Assembly (NCBI GenBank): GCA_017437785.1
Contig: JAFRXH010000046.1
Span: 39,983-103,982, forward strand
From: Lachnospiraceae bacterium
GTDB taxonomy: Bacteria; Bacillota; Clostridia; Lachnospirales; Lachnospiraceae
Reading direction: 5' to 3'
DNA: 64,000 bases
Made by a program: the position numbers and the translations under genes. The notes below the pieces were generated by a model. That model saw nothing but the letters and a program-made list of their open reading frames with translations. It did not search any database and had not been told where the DNA came from. Positions 16,835 through 24,773 of this stretch are shown one piece after another. Each line of letters starts with the position of its first letter. The stretch's first letter is position 1.

Positions 16835-18154
16835 TTAAATGATATTAGGTACTATGCCATGTTTTATATGATACCTGTAGAAAAGATTAACCCCAAGATA
16901 AAATATCGCATTAACCGGTCTTTTAAGAAAGCCCGTGCTGAATATGGTACGCTTAAGTATAGAACGGTATGAGTACACTTTATTGTACAGATCCCAGTAT
17001 GCCTTCGTCAGTTCCTCCGGTGTCATATTCTTCGGATAATGCACGGCTTCACAGGAATTATAGGAATACATATCGGTATTATAGATGCGGTCCTGCTGCT
17101 TCATCTCCTCATAATACTGTGTGCCCGGTATAGGCGTTAGAATATAGAAACGCGGGACCACTATCTTGTTATCTTCAATAAACTTAGCCGTATCCCTTAT
17201 GGATTCAAGGGTATCTCCCTCTGCACCCACCACCATCTCGGTCGAAATATCGATCCCGTGTTTACGTATGATGGCAAGCTGTTTACTGTATTCGTCGGGA
17301 TGCGCCCAGCCTTTCTGCATTCCGAGCAGGCTTTCACGGCTGATGCTCTCAAGTCCGAAGCTCATTACATAACAGCCGCTCTGCGCCACTGCGGTAAGCA
17401 GTTCTTCATCCTTTGCTATATCCACGGAGCACTGTGTCATCCAGTGCATCTTAAGCTTCTTTATCTCCCTGCACAGCTCAAGCGAATAATCCCTGTTTGA
17501 AAAAAGATTATCGTCCAATAAAAGGAACTGTTTAAATCCCAGTTCTTTTACCCTTTTAATATCCCTTATAACATCAGGGATACTGCGTTTTAGATACTGC
17601 CCTTTATACAGACAGTATATCGAACAGAAGCTGCAGGTCTTTGTGCAGCCGCGCCCCGCCTGCACGGGAAGGAAATTGCCTATCTTTTTATTGAGTATCA
17701 GCTCGTACCTTGGAAGAGGCGTTTCAAGTTTTGTGAGTTTCTTTTTGTAGAAATCCTTCATGGTGCCGTTAAGATAATCATTTATCATCTCGCCCCAGGT
17801 TTCTTCCGAATCACCTATCATTACGCTGTCGCAGTATTTCTTTGCTTCTTCCGGCATCAGCGATACCATATAGCCGCCAAGGATCACCGTCTTTCCCTGT
17901 TCCTTAAATTTCTTTGCTATATCTATCGTGCGCATAACGGCATGCCCCATGCTGCTTATTCCTATAAGCTCCGCATCGGTATCAAAATCAACATCCTCTA
18001 TGGTCTCGTAACAGATCTCCACTTCAAAATCAGGCGGTGTAAGTGCTGCCAGAAGCGGCAGTGCAAGCCCCACAAAATAGAGTCTTTTTTTCTTTACCAG
18101 CTTGCCGTACTGATCATAAGGCGTGGGCTGTATCAGCAGTATCTTTTTCTTCAT
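16835..18154 (-). CDS. B12-binding-type radical SAM protein, array member 3 (BchE-like)
   Basis: A 439-residue protein and the odd one out in the array. The N-terminal domain is the canonical form: LYFVGLALPLLAAL, LGGYMVSLMPEEA and GDSEETWGE, the acidic motif common in BchE/P-methylase-type proteins. The cluster motif is CTKTCSFC at about 171, inside VQAGRGCTKTCSFCSIYC. It then has FLLLDDNLFSNRDY, SFGLESISRESLLGMQKG, VVGAEGDTLESIRDT and TPIPGTQYYEEM. Three bases separate it from the upstream gene. Relatives include methylases, oxidative cyclases and tetraether/diabolic lipid C-C coupling enzymes; which applies is not decidable here. Confidence 0.88.
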   Translation of the reverse strand: MKKKILLIQPTPYDQYGKLVKKKRLYFVGLALPLLAALTPPDFEVEICYETIEDVDFDTDAELIGISSMGHAVMRTIDIAKKFKEQGKTVILGGYMVSLMPEEAKKYCDSVMIGDSEETWGEMINDYLNGTMKDFYKKKLTKLETPLPRYELILNKKIGNFLPVQAGRGCTKTCSFCSIYCLYKGQYLKRSIPDVIRDIKRVKELGFKQFLLLDDNLFSNRDYSLELCREIKKLKMHWMTQCSVDIAKDEELLTAVAQSGCYVMSFGLESISRESLLGMQKGWAHPDEYSKQLAIIRKHGIDISTEMVVGAEGDTLESIRDTAKFIEDNKIVVPRFYILTPIPGTQYYEEMKQQDRIYNTDMYSYNSCEAVHYPKNMTPEELTKAYWDLYNKVYSYRSILKRTIFSTGFLKRPVNAIFYLGVNLFYRYHIKHGIVPNII

Positions 18155-18157
18155 GCG

Positions 18158-19489
18158 TCAGAACCAGCCCTTCTTTTTAGTATCATACGCGGTGCCCAGC
18201 ATCGCTCTTACGATTATCTTCGGATAAGTAACGGCATGCAGCCAGTAATAGCGCAGCATGAATTCGACCGACGACATATTGGTAGGCTTAAGTGTAAGAT
18301 GCGTACCGTCCAGTCTCCATGATTTAAAATGTATCAGCTTATCCTTATACTCATCATATGCATCCGTGCCTTTATACGGCGTAAAAATACCAAACACTAC
18401 CCATAAGAGATTGTTCCCCTTGACAAACTGAAGAAGCTTTCTAAAATCATCCCTCGTGGCCGTATAGTTTATAACAAACAATCCGTTGCATACCAGTCCT
18501 GCATCACGCAGGTTTTTTATCGCCATTATATTTTCATTTCTTGAGGTCTGTTTATTGTACTCATCCAGAGTCTCATCGGATATAGCTTCCAGTCCCACCA
18601 TGATATCGCGGAATCCGGCCTTGTACGCAAGCGGCAGTATATCGGGATTGGCTGCAAGAAAATCCGCCCTTGCATACGCCATGAACTGTTTCTTCAATCC
18701 GCGCCTCAATACTTCATTGCAGAACGCCCGCACTCTTTCCTTATCAAAAAAGAAAGTATCGTCAACAAACCATATCTTGTCGTGTTTAAGCTCCTCTATC
18801 TCATCCACCACTTCCATCAGATCGCGTTCCGTATACTCGCCGCTGTTCATCTTGGTACAATAGCAGAAGGTACAGTTATAAGGGCAGGAAAAAGAGGCTT
18901 TGCTCAGAGCAAACTTTCCCTTCATAAAGATATAGTTATTCTTAAGTCCTTTATAAAAAGCAGTCCTGTCGGGCTTGGTGATAAAGCCGCAGACAGGCGC
19001 TCCCTTTTCTTTTATGATCCACTTTCCGTTTTCTTTATAGCATATGCCGCTCAGATCACGGAGTTTATCGCTCGTATAGCCCTCGCTCCACATCTTCTTA
19101 AGTGTCATAAGCCCGTTATCGTAATAAACGATATCGATATCATCGGTACAGAATTCCTTATAATTAAGCTCCGCCTCGGGGCCTCCTACCATGATGGTGA
19201 TGTTTGGAAATCTCTGCTTAAGCTGGCGCGCACGTTTGATTATGATATCAACCGTATTTGCATTTGCATTAAAACCGATAAAGTCAAACTTTCCGTGCTC
19301 TATGCGCCGCACCAGGCGATAAAGACGCATAGCCCAGGGATACTGGAATTCATCATGTATCCTGCAATTGATCTTAAGCTCCTTTGCAAGTCCCGCAAGA
19401 TACTCAAGTCCTAGCGGTTCCAGATTTGCCACTAAAGATGTGTACTTGGGTCTTATCAGTAATACTCTTGGTTTTTTACGTCCCATCAT
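18158..19489 (-). CDS. B12-binding-type radical SAM protein, array member 4
   Basis: Encodes 443 residues. Two adjacent ATGs (19489 and 19486) follow GGAGG; the first overlaps the upstream stop as ATGA, the second has the better 6-nt spacing. The N-terminal domain has LEPLGLEYLAGLAKEL and VGGPEAELNYKEFC; the cluster motif is CPYNCTFC at about 200, followed by YC, an additional Cys two residues on. The downstream blocks are those of the paralog group (FVDDTFFFDKERV, YARADFLAANP, VGLEAISDETLDEYNKQT, TPYKGTDAYDEY, LKPTNMS). It is closest to member 2. The substrate is unknown. Confidence 0.88.
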   Translation of the reverse strand: MMGRKKPRVLLIRPKYTSLVANLEPLGLEYLAGLAKELKINCRIHDEFQYPWAMRLYRLVRRIEHGKFDFIGFNANANTVDIIIKRARQLKQRFPNITIMVGGPEAELNYKEFCTDDIDIVYYDNGLMTLKKMWSEGYTSDKLRDLSGICYKENGKWIIKEKGAPVCGFITKPDRTAFYKGLKNNYIFMKGKFALSKASFSCPYNCTFCYCTKMNSGEYTERDLMEVVDEIEELKHDKIWFVDDTFFFDKERVRAFCNEVLRRGLKKQFMAYARADFLAANPDILPLAYKAGFRDIMVGLEAISDETLDEYNKQTSRNENIMAIKNLRDAGLVCNGLFVINYTATRDDFRKLLQFVKGNNLLWVVFGIFTPYKGTDAYDEYKDKLIHFKSWRLDGTHLTLKPTNMSSVEFMLRYYWLHAVTYPKIIVRAMLGTAYDTKKKGWF

Positions 19490-20847
19490 CTGCCTCCGAT
19501 CAGCTTTTTAAAATACTGCAGATTAACTTTGAACGCGCCCACGCTTAATTTAAGCGTATCATGCAGACCGTATTTTTTTATCATATACCATGCGCTCACG
19601 GGATTTACCGTAACCTTGTAGTAAAGCAGTATGGTATACCAGTAATACATCCTTACAGATATATTATCCGGCTTGACCACCAGGTGCGCCAGATCCCATT
19701 TCTCGTATTCGTCTTCCCTTACTATAAAACGCGGCCTGTACTTTTCGTATATGTCCGTGCCGCGGAGCGGAGTCAGCGGCTGGAGATTTACAAATATAAG
19801 TCCCAGCTTTTTGATCCAGCGGTAGAGCGCATCGAAATCTTTCTTTGTCCAGTCAAGTCCCAGTATGAAAGTCCCGTAACACTCCACATCGTATTTTTTA
19901 AGTATAGCTGCGGCCTTTTCGTTTATAGCCACATTGGTACGTTTGTTGTAATCATCCAGCTGCCTGCTGTCGCAGGATTCAAGCCCCACTATCACGGCCC
20001 GCAGCCCCACCTGCTTAAAGCGCTTTATCACGTCTTCATTTGCTGCTATAAAATCAGCCCTGCCGTAAATAAGATACTTTTTGTGAATGTGGTTTTCTTC
20101 CAGCATATCGCAGAACTTAAGTATGCGGTCGCGTCCCACAAGGAAATCATCATCAACTATATATATCTCTGATTCCTTTATCTGCTTAAGCTCGCAGATT
20201 ATATCCTCAAGCGTTCTGGCAAAATACTGATCGTCCGTTATCTGCCTGCAGAAACAGAACTTGCAGTTATACGGACAGCCGAAGGAAGTTTTTATCAGGC
20301 TGCAGTTACGGTGGAACATGTAGTAATACTTCGCCCTGTATCTTTTAACTTTGTTCCTGTCGGGATAGAGATATTTAAATGTGGTATCCTTTTTGGGCGG
20401 CTTGCTACCCGAATGATAGACACACTCCGGCTCGCTGTTTTCCTTTCCTTCAAGCTTGTTAAGTATCTCAATGAAAGTGCGGATACCGTTAGCGCGGATT
20501 ATATAATCTATATACTTTGATTCAAAATCTCCGGGATTGACCTCCGCATGCACGCCGCCGACTATGGTCACTATCTTTTTATCAACGGCCTTTGCCTGCC
20601 TTGCGTAATCCTTTATTATATTTACGTGTGAAATATAGCCTGTGATGCCCACGACATCAGGCTTAAGACGTTCTACAAACCATGAAACGCTGTGGCGCTC
20701 CAGTATCATATCGACAATGATACACTTATGTCCCAGCGCCTCGATATTTGAAGATATATACTCAAGCTCGAGAGGCTCGCATATCATCACGTTCTGCAGG
20801 CCTATCGTTTCCTTATGTGGTTTTGGACGGAAGAGAAGTACTTTCAT
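19486..20847 (-). CDS. B12-binding-type radical SAM protein, array member 5 (5'-most)
   Basis: Encodes 453 residues from the ATG at 20847 (MKVLLFRPKPHKET), which has GGGTGA 7 nt upstream; in-frame codons further up only translate an intergenic repeat. The N-terminal domain has CEPLELEYI and VGGVHAEVNPGDF. The cluster motif is CPYNCKFC at about 188 with FC following. IVDDDFLVGRDRI, YGRADFIAANEDVI, VGLESCDSRQLDDYNKRT, TPLRGTDIYEKY and VKPDNIS place it with members 1, 2 and 4. The stop overlaps member 4's start. It is the first radical SAM gene after the acetyltransferase at 20911. Confidence 0.88.
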   Translation of the reverse strand: MKVLLFRPKPHKETIGLQNVMICEPLELEYISSNIEALGHKCIIVDMILERHSVSWFVERLKPDVVGITGYISHVNIIKDYARQAKAVDKKIVTIVGGVHAEVNPGDFESKYIDYIIRANGIRTFIEILNKLEGKENSEPECVYHSGSKPPKKDTTFKYLYPDRNKVKRYRAKYYYMFHRNCSLIKTSFGCPYNCKFCFCRQITDDQYFARTLEDIICELKQIKESEIYIVDDDFLVGRDRILKFCDMLEENHIHKKYLIYGRADFIAANEDVIKRFKQVGLRAVIVGLESCDSRQLDDYNKRTNVAINEKAAAILKKYDVECYGTFILGLDWTKKDFDALYRWIKKLGLIFVNLQPLTPLRGTDIYEKYRPRFIVREDEYEKWDLAHLVVKPDNISVRMYYWYTILLYYKVTVNPVSAWYMIKKYGLHDTLKLSVGAFKVNLQYFKKLIGGR

Positions 20848-20876
20848 ATAAATTTCACCCGGGACGACGCCCCCTA

Positions 20877-20910
20877 TATCATTCCAGGGAGCGTAGCGAC
20901 GAAGCATCTT
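20877..20910. repeat. intergenic repeat copy A
   Basis: TATCATTCC followed by AGGGAGCGTAGCGACGAAGC fills the 63-bp gap between the acetyltransferase and array member 5. It belongs to the same degenerate family as copy B (16802) and, in opposite orientation, the segment near 50586-50612 (TTCGCTTCGCTCAGGATGA). Confidence 0.55.
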
Positions 20911-21996
20911 TTATAACTCTTTCTCAAATACTACATACTTCTTATACAATGAATCGCAGGCAGCGCGGCAGAAACTGTTGGAATCGTCATTATCCTCCAG
21001 CACCCATGACGTTTCTATACGTGTATATCCCTGCTCTCTGATAAGGTTAAACGCCTTATATATAAGGGCTGCGGGAAGTCCCCGTCCGCGGTAGCCCTTA
21101 AGTACGCCATATTCCATGACCTTCGCAGTTCTTATCTTTCTGCCCGATATCAGATTCTTAAAAAAATGCTTAGTCCCGAATATGCTACCGCGTGCGGCCA
21201 GTTCATTAAAATCCGGATACCACATGATAAAGCCTACCGGTTCTTCATCCTTAAATGCAAAGATCAGGGAATCCTCCTTCATAAAAAGGAACAGCTCTTT
21301 AAGCATTTCCTTATCATCCTCATAATCCCTGCAGTAATAATACTTATGGCTGCTGAAACAGTAATTGTTCAGATCCGTATATATCTTTGAATAAGTATCA
21401 AATTGCTTTTTATCAAAGTAACGGAATTCATAGTTCTTATCTATGCGCTCAATGGCACGTCTGAATCTTTCCAGTCTGTCATCATAATGCTCTACAACAT
21501 ATGAATTAAGGCCTGTTTCTTCAAAGCCGGCTTTTCTGAAATGATCATTGTAAAACATGGGATTTCCAGGGGACGAAAAGGAATTGCGTTCTTCAAAATG
21601 AGAATCCAGAAGTCCCAGACCGTAGTTAACATGGCCGTTGAGACCAACGACCATTCTTTTGCAGTTAAGGCGTCTGCCATACTCTTTCGTAAGATCCGTA
21701 AGCATGTCTATCGCCTTATCCTGATGTGGAAGACTTTCAAAAAAGCATAACTGGATATATTCCGGCAGCTGCGGCGCATACACTATAATACCCTCGCAGA
21801 GGATATTGCCGCTGTCGGAAGAAACATAAACGGGATAATACTTAATATTTTTCGTGAAGTGCAGTTTATCTGAAAAGATCTCGCAGATCATGAAATAGTT
21901 ATCATCTATATAGCGTCTGCATCCGCTGTACAGATCCCTTCTGAAACGCAGAAACTCCCTCCGTTCTTTTGCCGTTTTTGCTACAGTAAGCTTCAT
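20911..21996 (-). CDS. GNAT-type N-acetyltransferase family protein (two-domain)
   Basis: A 361-residue protein of a large uncharacterised family. The N-terminal half starts FLRFRRDLYSGCRRYIDD and contains FFESLPHQDKAIDML; the middle has a segment with NPMFYNDHFRKAGFEE; the C-terminal GNAT half ends YRGRGLPAALIYKAF (the acetyl-CoA-binding R/Q-x-x-G-x-G/A loop) and IETSWVLEDNDDS. The family is often found beside B12/radical SAM genes and glycan or lipid pathways, but no reaction is established to my knowledge. It is the first gene of the array operon, only 28 nt from its promoter. The ribosome site is weak (GGGGATGGGG). Confidence 0.8.
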   Translation of the reverse strand: MKLTVAKTAKERREFLRFRRDLYSGCRRYIDDNYFMICEIFSDKLHFTKNIKYYPVYVSSDSGNILCEGIIVYAPQLPEYIQLCFFESLPHQDKAIDMLTDLTKEYGRRLNCKRMVVGLNGHVNYGLGLLDSHFEERNSFSSPGNPMFYNDHFRKAGFEETGLNSYVVEHYDDRLERFRRAIERIDKNYEFRYFDKKQFDTYSKIYTDLNNYCFSSHKYYYCRDYEDDKEMLKELFLFMKEDSLIFAFKDEEPVGFIMWYPDFNELAARGSIFGTKHFFKNLISGRKIRTAKVMEYGVLKGYRGRGLPAALIYKAFNLIREQGYTRIETSWVLEDNDDSNSFCRAACDSLYKKYVVFEKEL

Positions 21997-22023
21997 AACC
22001 CCATCCCCATGTATTCACCTTAA

Positions 22024-22052
22024 AATATACCAAAAAAAGGCCCAAAAAACAA
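22024..22052 (-). promoter_or_regulatory. sigma-A promoter of the acetyltransferase/radical SAM operon
   Basis: On the minus strand, TTGTTT (22052-22047), a 17-bp spacer, TATATT (22029-22024). The start near 22017 leaves a leader of about 20 nt. The -35 box lies in the T-rich tail of the upstream pta terminator. Confidence 0.8.
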
Positions 22053-22078
22053 GTCAGCAGCCCATTTGGGCTGCTGAC
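22041..22078 (-). terminator. rho-independent terminator of pta
   Basis: An 11-bp perfect stem (GTCAGCAGCCC / GGGCTGCTGAC) with a 4-nt loop is followed on the minus strand by TTGTTTTTTGGG. It lies 31 bp after the pta stop. Confidence 0.88.
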
Positions 22079-22109
22079 ATAAAAGGCTTATAGAATTATC
22101 GATCTAAAG

Positions 22110-23093
22110 TCAGGTAAGAGCTGCGGTGATGATAGCCATGGAATATACTTCCAGGGCATTGCAGCCGCGTGAAAGGTCGTTTACCTGGGCATTAAGTCCC
22201 AAAAGTATGGGGCCGTACGCTTCGAAATTACCCATGCGCTGTGCTATCTTATAGCCCAGATTACCGGCGTTGATATCGGGGAAGATAAAGGTATTGGCAT
22301 AGCCGGCAACTTCGCTTCCCGGCGCTTTCTGCCTTGCCACCCTCGGTGATACGGCTGTATCAAACTGGAATTCGCCGTCGATAGGCACATCGGGAAATTC
22401 CTCCTGAGCCTTGAGCGCCGCATTTCTCATCTTGTCAACAGAATCGCCTTTACCTGAACCTCTGGTGGAATAGCTTAAAAATGCCACCTTGGGATCGATA
22501 CCGAAAATACGCGCGCACTTGATGGTCTCACCGCATATCTCTACCAGCTCATCCTCGGAAGGCTGGATATTTATGGCGCAGTCTGCCATAGCAAGCACCT
22601 CATTTTCACCGGTAGCACCGGGGCGTACCAGTATGAAGCATGATGAAACGATCGAATTACCCGGCTTGGTCTTTATGATCTGAAGCGCAGGCCTTACCGT
22701 ATCTGCCGTGGAATAAGTAGCCCCGCCAAGAAGGCAGTCTGCTATACCCATCTTTACCAGCATGGTACCAAAGTAGTTACGCTGCAGCATCATCTTCTGT
22801 GCCTTCTCCATCGTAACGCCTTTTTCCTTACGTATCTCATAGAACTCCCTGGTCACTTCCTCAAGGCGCTCGTAGTTGACGGGATTGATTATCGTTGCCC
22901 CACGGATATTGTATCCGGCTTCTTCTGCGGCATTGGCAACTTCCTTTTCGTCGCCAAGCAAGATCGGAGTAAGGAAATTACTGGCCAGCAGACGTGATGC
23001 CGCTTCCAGTACACGGGGATCCTCGCCTTCGGTAAGTACTATGGTCTTTGGATTCTCCTTAAGTTTCTGGATCATTGCGCCAAATCCGAACAT
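22110..23093 (-). CDS. pta: phosphate acetyltransferase
   Basis: A 327-residue enzyme of normal short Pta length, converting acetyl-CoA plus phosphate to acetyl phosphate and CoA in cytosolic fermentative acetate formation. The N-terminus (TIVLTEGEDPRVLEAASRL), GGATYSTADTVRPALQII and the C-terminal LGYKIAQRMGNFEAYGPILLGL are typical; the Ser/Arg active-site region (FLSYSTRGSGKGDSVDKM) is intact. CAGGAGG precedes the ATG. Acetate kinase is not adjacent. It ends at the strong hairpin that also carries the promoter of the next operon. Confidence 0.96.
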   Translation of the reverse strand: MFGFGAMIQKLKENPKTIVLTEGEDPRVLEAASRLLASNFLTPILLGDEKEVANAAEEAGYNIRGATIINPVNYERLEEVTREFYEIRKEKGVTMEKAQKMMLQRNYFGTMLVKMGIADCLLGGATYSTADTVRPALQIIKTKPGNSIVSSCFILVRPGATGENEVLAMADCAINIQPSEDELVEICGETIKCARIFGIDPKVAFLSYSTRGSGKGDSVDKMRNAALKAQEEFPDVPIDGEFQFDTAVSPRVARQKAPGSEVAGYANTFIFPDINAGNLGYKIAQRMGNFEAYGPILLGLNAQVNDLSRGCNALEVYSMAIITAALT

Positions 23094-23177
23094 CCTTTTA
23101 TCCTCCTGTAATATCTCAATAGTATAAACAAGGCTTTGTGTAAGCGCTTTCTTTAAATCTTACCACATTTGATGCCA

Positions 23178-24452
23178 TCAGGCAAGTGCCTGCTCTATAT
23201 CCGCGATAAGATCGGCCTTATCCTCAAGACCGCAGGACATACGTACCAGACCTGCAGGGATACCGGCTGCCGCAAGCTGTTCATCACTCATCTGACGGTG
23301 GGTGGAACTTGCAGGGTTTAAGCAGCAGGTTCTTGCATCGGCTACATGCGTCTCTATAGCAGCCAGCTTAAGTTTCTTCATAAACGCCTCTGCAGCAGAC
23401 CTTCCGCCTTCAAGCTCAAAGGATACCACGCCGCATCCGCCGTGTCCGAAATACTTCTGTGCCCTCTCATAATACTTATTGCTCTTTAATCCGGGGTAGC
23501 TTACCTTCTTTACCTTGGGATGCTTCTCAAGGAATTCTGCCACTGCCTGTCCGTTCTCTACGTGACGGGGCATACGCACATGCAGTGATTCCAGACCAAG
23601 ATTTAAATAAAATGCATTCTGGGGCGACTGTATGCTTCCGAAATCCCTCATCAGCTGGGCTGTAGCCTTGGTAATGAACGCACCCTTTCCGAATTTCTCG
23701 GCATAGGTGATCCCGTGATAGGATTCGTCGGGAGTGGTGAGTCCCGGGAACTTATCCGCATGCGCCATCCAGTCGAAATTGCCCGAATCCACGATCGCAC
23801 CGCCGACTGCCACACCATGTCCGTCCATATATTTGGTAGTGGAATGTGTTACGATATCGGCACCCCATTCGATGGGTCTGCATCCGACCGGTGTAGGGAA
23901 AGTATTATCCACGATAAGCGGCACACCATGTGCATGCGCGGCTTTTGCAAACTTTTCGATATCAAGTACCGTCAGCGCGGGATTGGCAATAGTCTCACCA
24001 AATACCGCACGGGTATTGTCCTTAAATGCGGCGTTTAATTCTTCCTCGCTGCAATCGGGGCTTATAAATGTAACATCTATTCCCATCTTCCTCATGGTAA
24101 CGTCGATCAGATTAAAGGTACCTCCGTAGATCGAAGAAGATGCCACAATATGACTGCCGCACTCGCAGATATTAAACAGCGCAAAGAAATTGGCTGCCTG
24201 TCCGGATGATGTAAGCATGCCGGCTGCGCCGCCCTCAAGCTCTGCGATCTTTGCTGCTACATAATCGTTGGTAGGGTTCTGCAGACGGGTGTAGAAATAC
24301 CCGCTTGCCTCCAGATCAAAGAGTTTTCCCATATCCTCACTTGTATTGTACTTAAAAGTGGTAGACTGAACGATTGGGATCTGACGGGGTTCGCCGTTTC
24401 CCGGAGTATACCCTCCCTGTACACAAGTGGTTCCGATCTTTCTTTCTGACAT
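23178..24452 (-). CDS. metY: O-acetylhomoserine sulfhydrylase (PLP-dependent)
   Basis: A 424-residue Cys/Met-metabolism PLP enzyme. The PLP-binding Lys lies in THSTTKYMDGHG, and the N-terminal VQGGYTPGNGEPRQIPIVQSTTF, SSGQAANFFALFN and YTRLQNPTN are typical of the homocysteine-synthase (OAH/OAS sulfhydrylase) group, which makes homocysteine from O-acetylhomoserine and sulfide. AGGAGG precedes the ATG. It is 30 bp downstream of a small basic gene and probably shares its promoter at 24723-24751. No SAM riboswitch or T-box fits in this short leader. Cystathionine gamma-synthase or methionine gamma-lyase are less likely alternatives by length and motif. Confidence 0.92.
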   Translation of the reverse strand: MSERKIGTTCVQGGYTPGNGEPRQIPIVQSTTFKYNTSEDMGKLFDLEASGYFYTRLQNPTNDYVAAKIAELEGGAAGMLTSSGQAANFFALFNICECGSHIVASSSIYGGTFNLIDVTMRKMGIDVTFISPDCSEEELNAAFKDNTRAVFGETIANPALTVLDIEKFAKAAHAHGVPLIVDNTFPTPVGCRPIEWGADIVTHSTTKYMDGHGVAVGGAIVDSGNFDWMAHADKFPGLTTPDESYHGITYAEKFGKGAFITKATAQLMRDFGSIQSPQNAFYLNLGLESLHVRMPRHVENGQAVAEFLEKHPKVKKVSYPGLKSNKYYERAQKYFGHGGCGVVSFELEGGRSAAEAFMKKLKLAAIETHVADARTCCLNPASSTHRQMSDEQLAAAGIPAGLVRMSCGLEDKADLIADIEQALA

Positions 24453-24482
24453 TTGTTTATCCTCCTGAATTGTATTATCGCG

Positions 24483-24689
24483 TTATTTTTTATCCGTCTT
24501 TTTTCCGGAGCTCTTCTTACCCTCTTTACGCTCTTTTTTCAGCAGAGCTTTCTTGCCTTTGTATATCTCTTTAAGCTTTGCCTTGCTCATCGAATTATAT
24601 CTTTCCAGCTCGGCTATATCGTCAGTATCCCGCATGATCCCAAGATACTGTATCAGATTATTAAGATCCTGAAGCAGTTCGCCCTTCAT
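24483..24689 (-). CDS. small Lys-rich protein upstream of metY
   Basis: A 68-residue protein starting MKGELLQDLNNLIQYLG. This ATG has AAAGGGG at suitable distance and lies inside the predicted transcript; an in-frame ATG at 24719 would be at or before the transcription start. The N-terminal half is an amphipathic helix; the C-terminus is strongly basic (KALLKKERKEGKK...). It could bind nucleic acid, but no family is recognised. Its position just before metY and a good promoter support it being real. Confidence 0.6.
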   Translation of the reverse strand: MKGELLQDLNNLIQYLGIMRDTDDIAELERYNSMSKAKLKEIYKGKKALLKKERKEGKKSSGKKTDKK

Positions 24690-24722
24690 TACCTTTTGCC
24701 CCTTTATAAAAAACTGCATTAT

Positions 24723-24751
24723 ATTGTAACATTTCGTGCAGGGAAACGCAA
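24723..24751 (-). promoter_or_regulatory. promoter of the small gene-metY unit
   Basis: On the minus strand TTGCGT (24751-24746), 17 bp, TACAAT (24728-24723), the latter preceded by TG in the extended position (TGTTACAAT). Confidence 0.65.
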
Positions 24752-24773
24752 ATAAACGAATGAAGCCCTTAAG

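Noticed and set aside
20848-20910. N-terminal extension of radical SAM member 5 reading LRRYAPWNDIGG
   Set aside because: These codons translate the intergenic repeat, are absent in the paralogs, and a good start with GGGTGA lies at 20847.
23094-23177. possible pta promoter (TATACT)
   Set aside because: A -10-like box is present but no acceptable -35 at 16-18 bp, so it is not listed.
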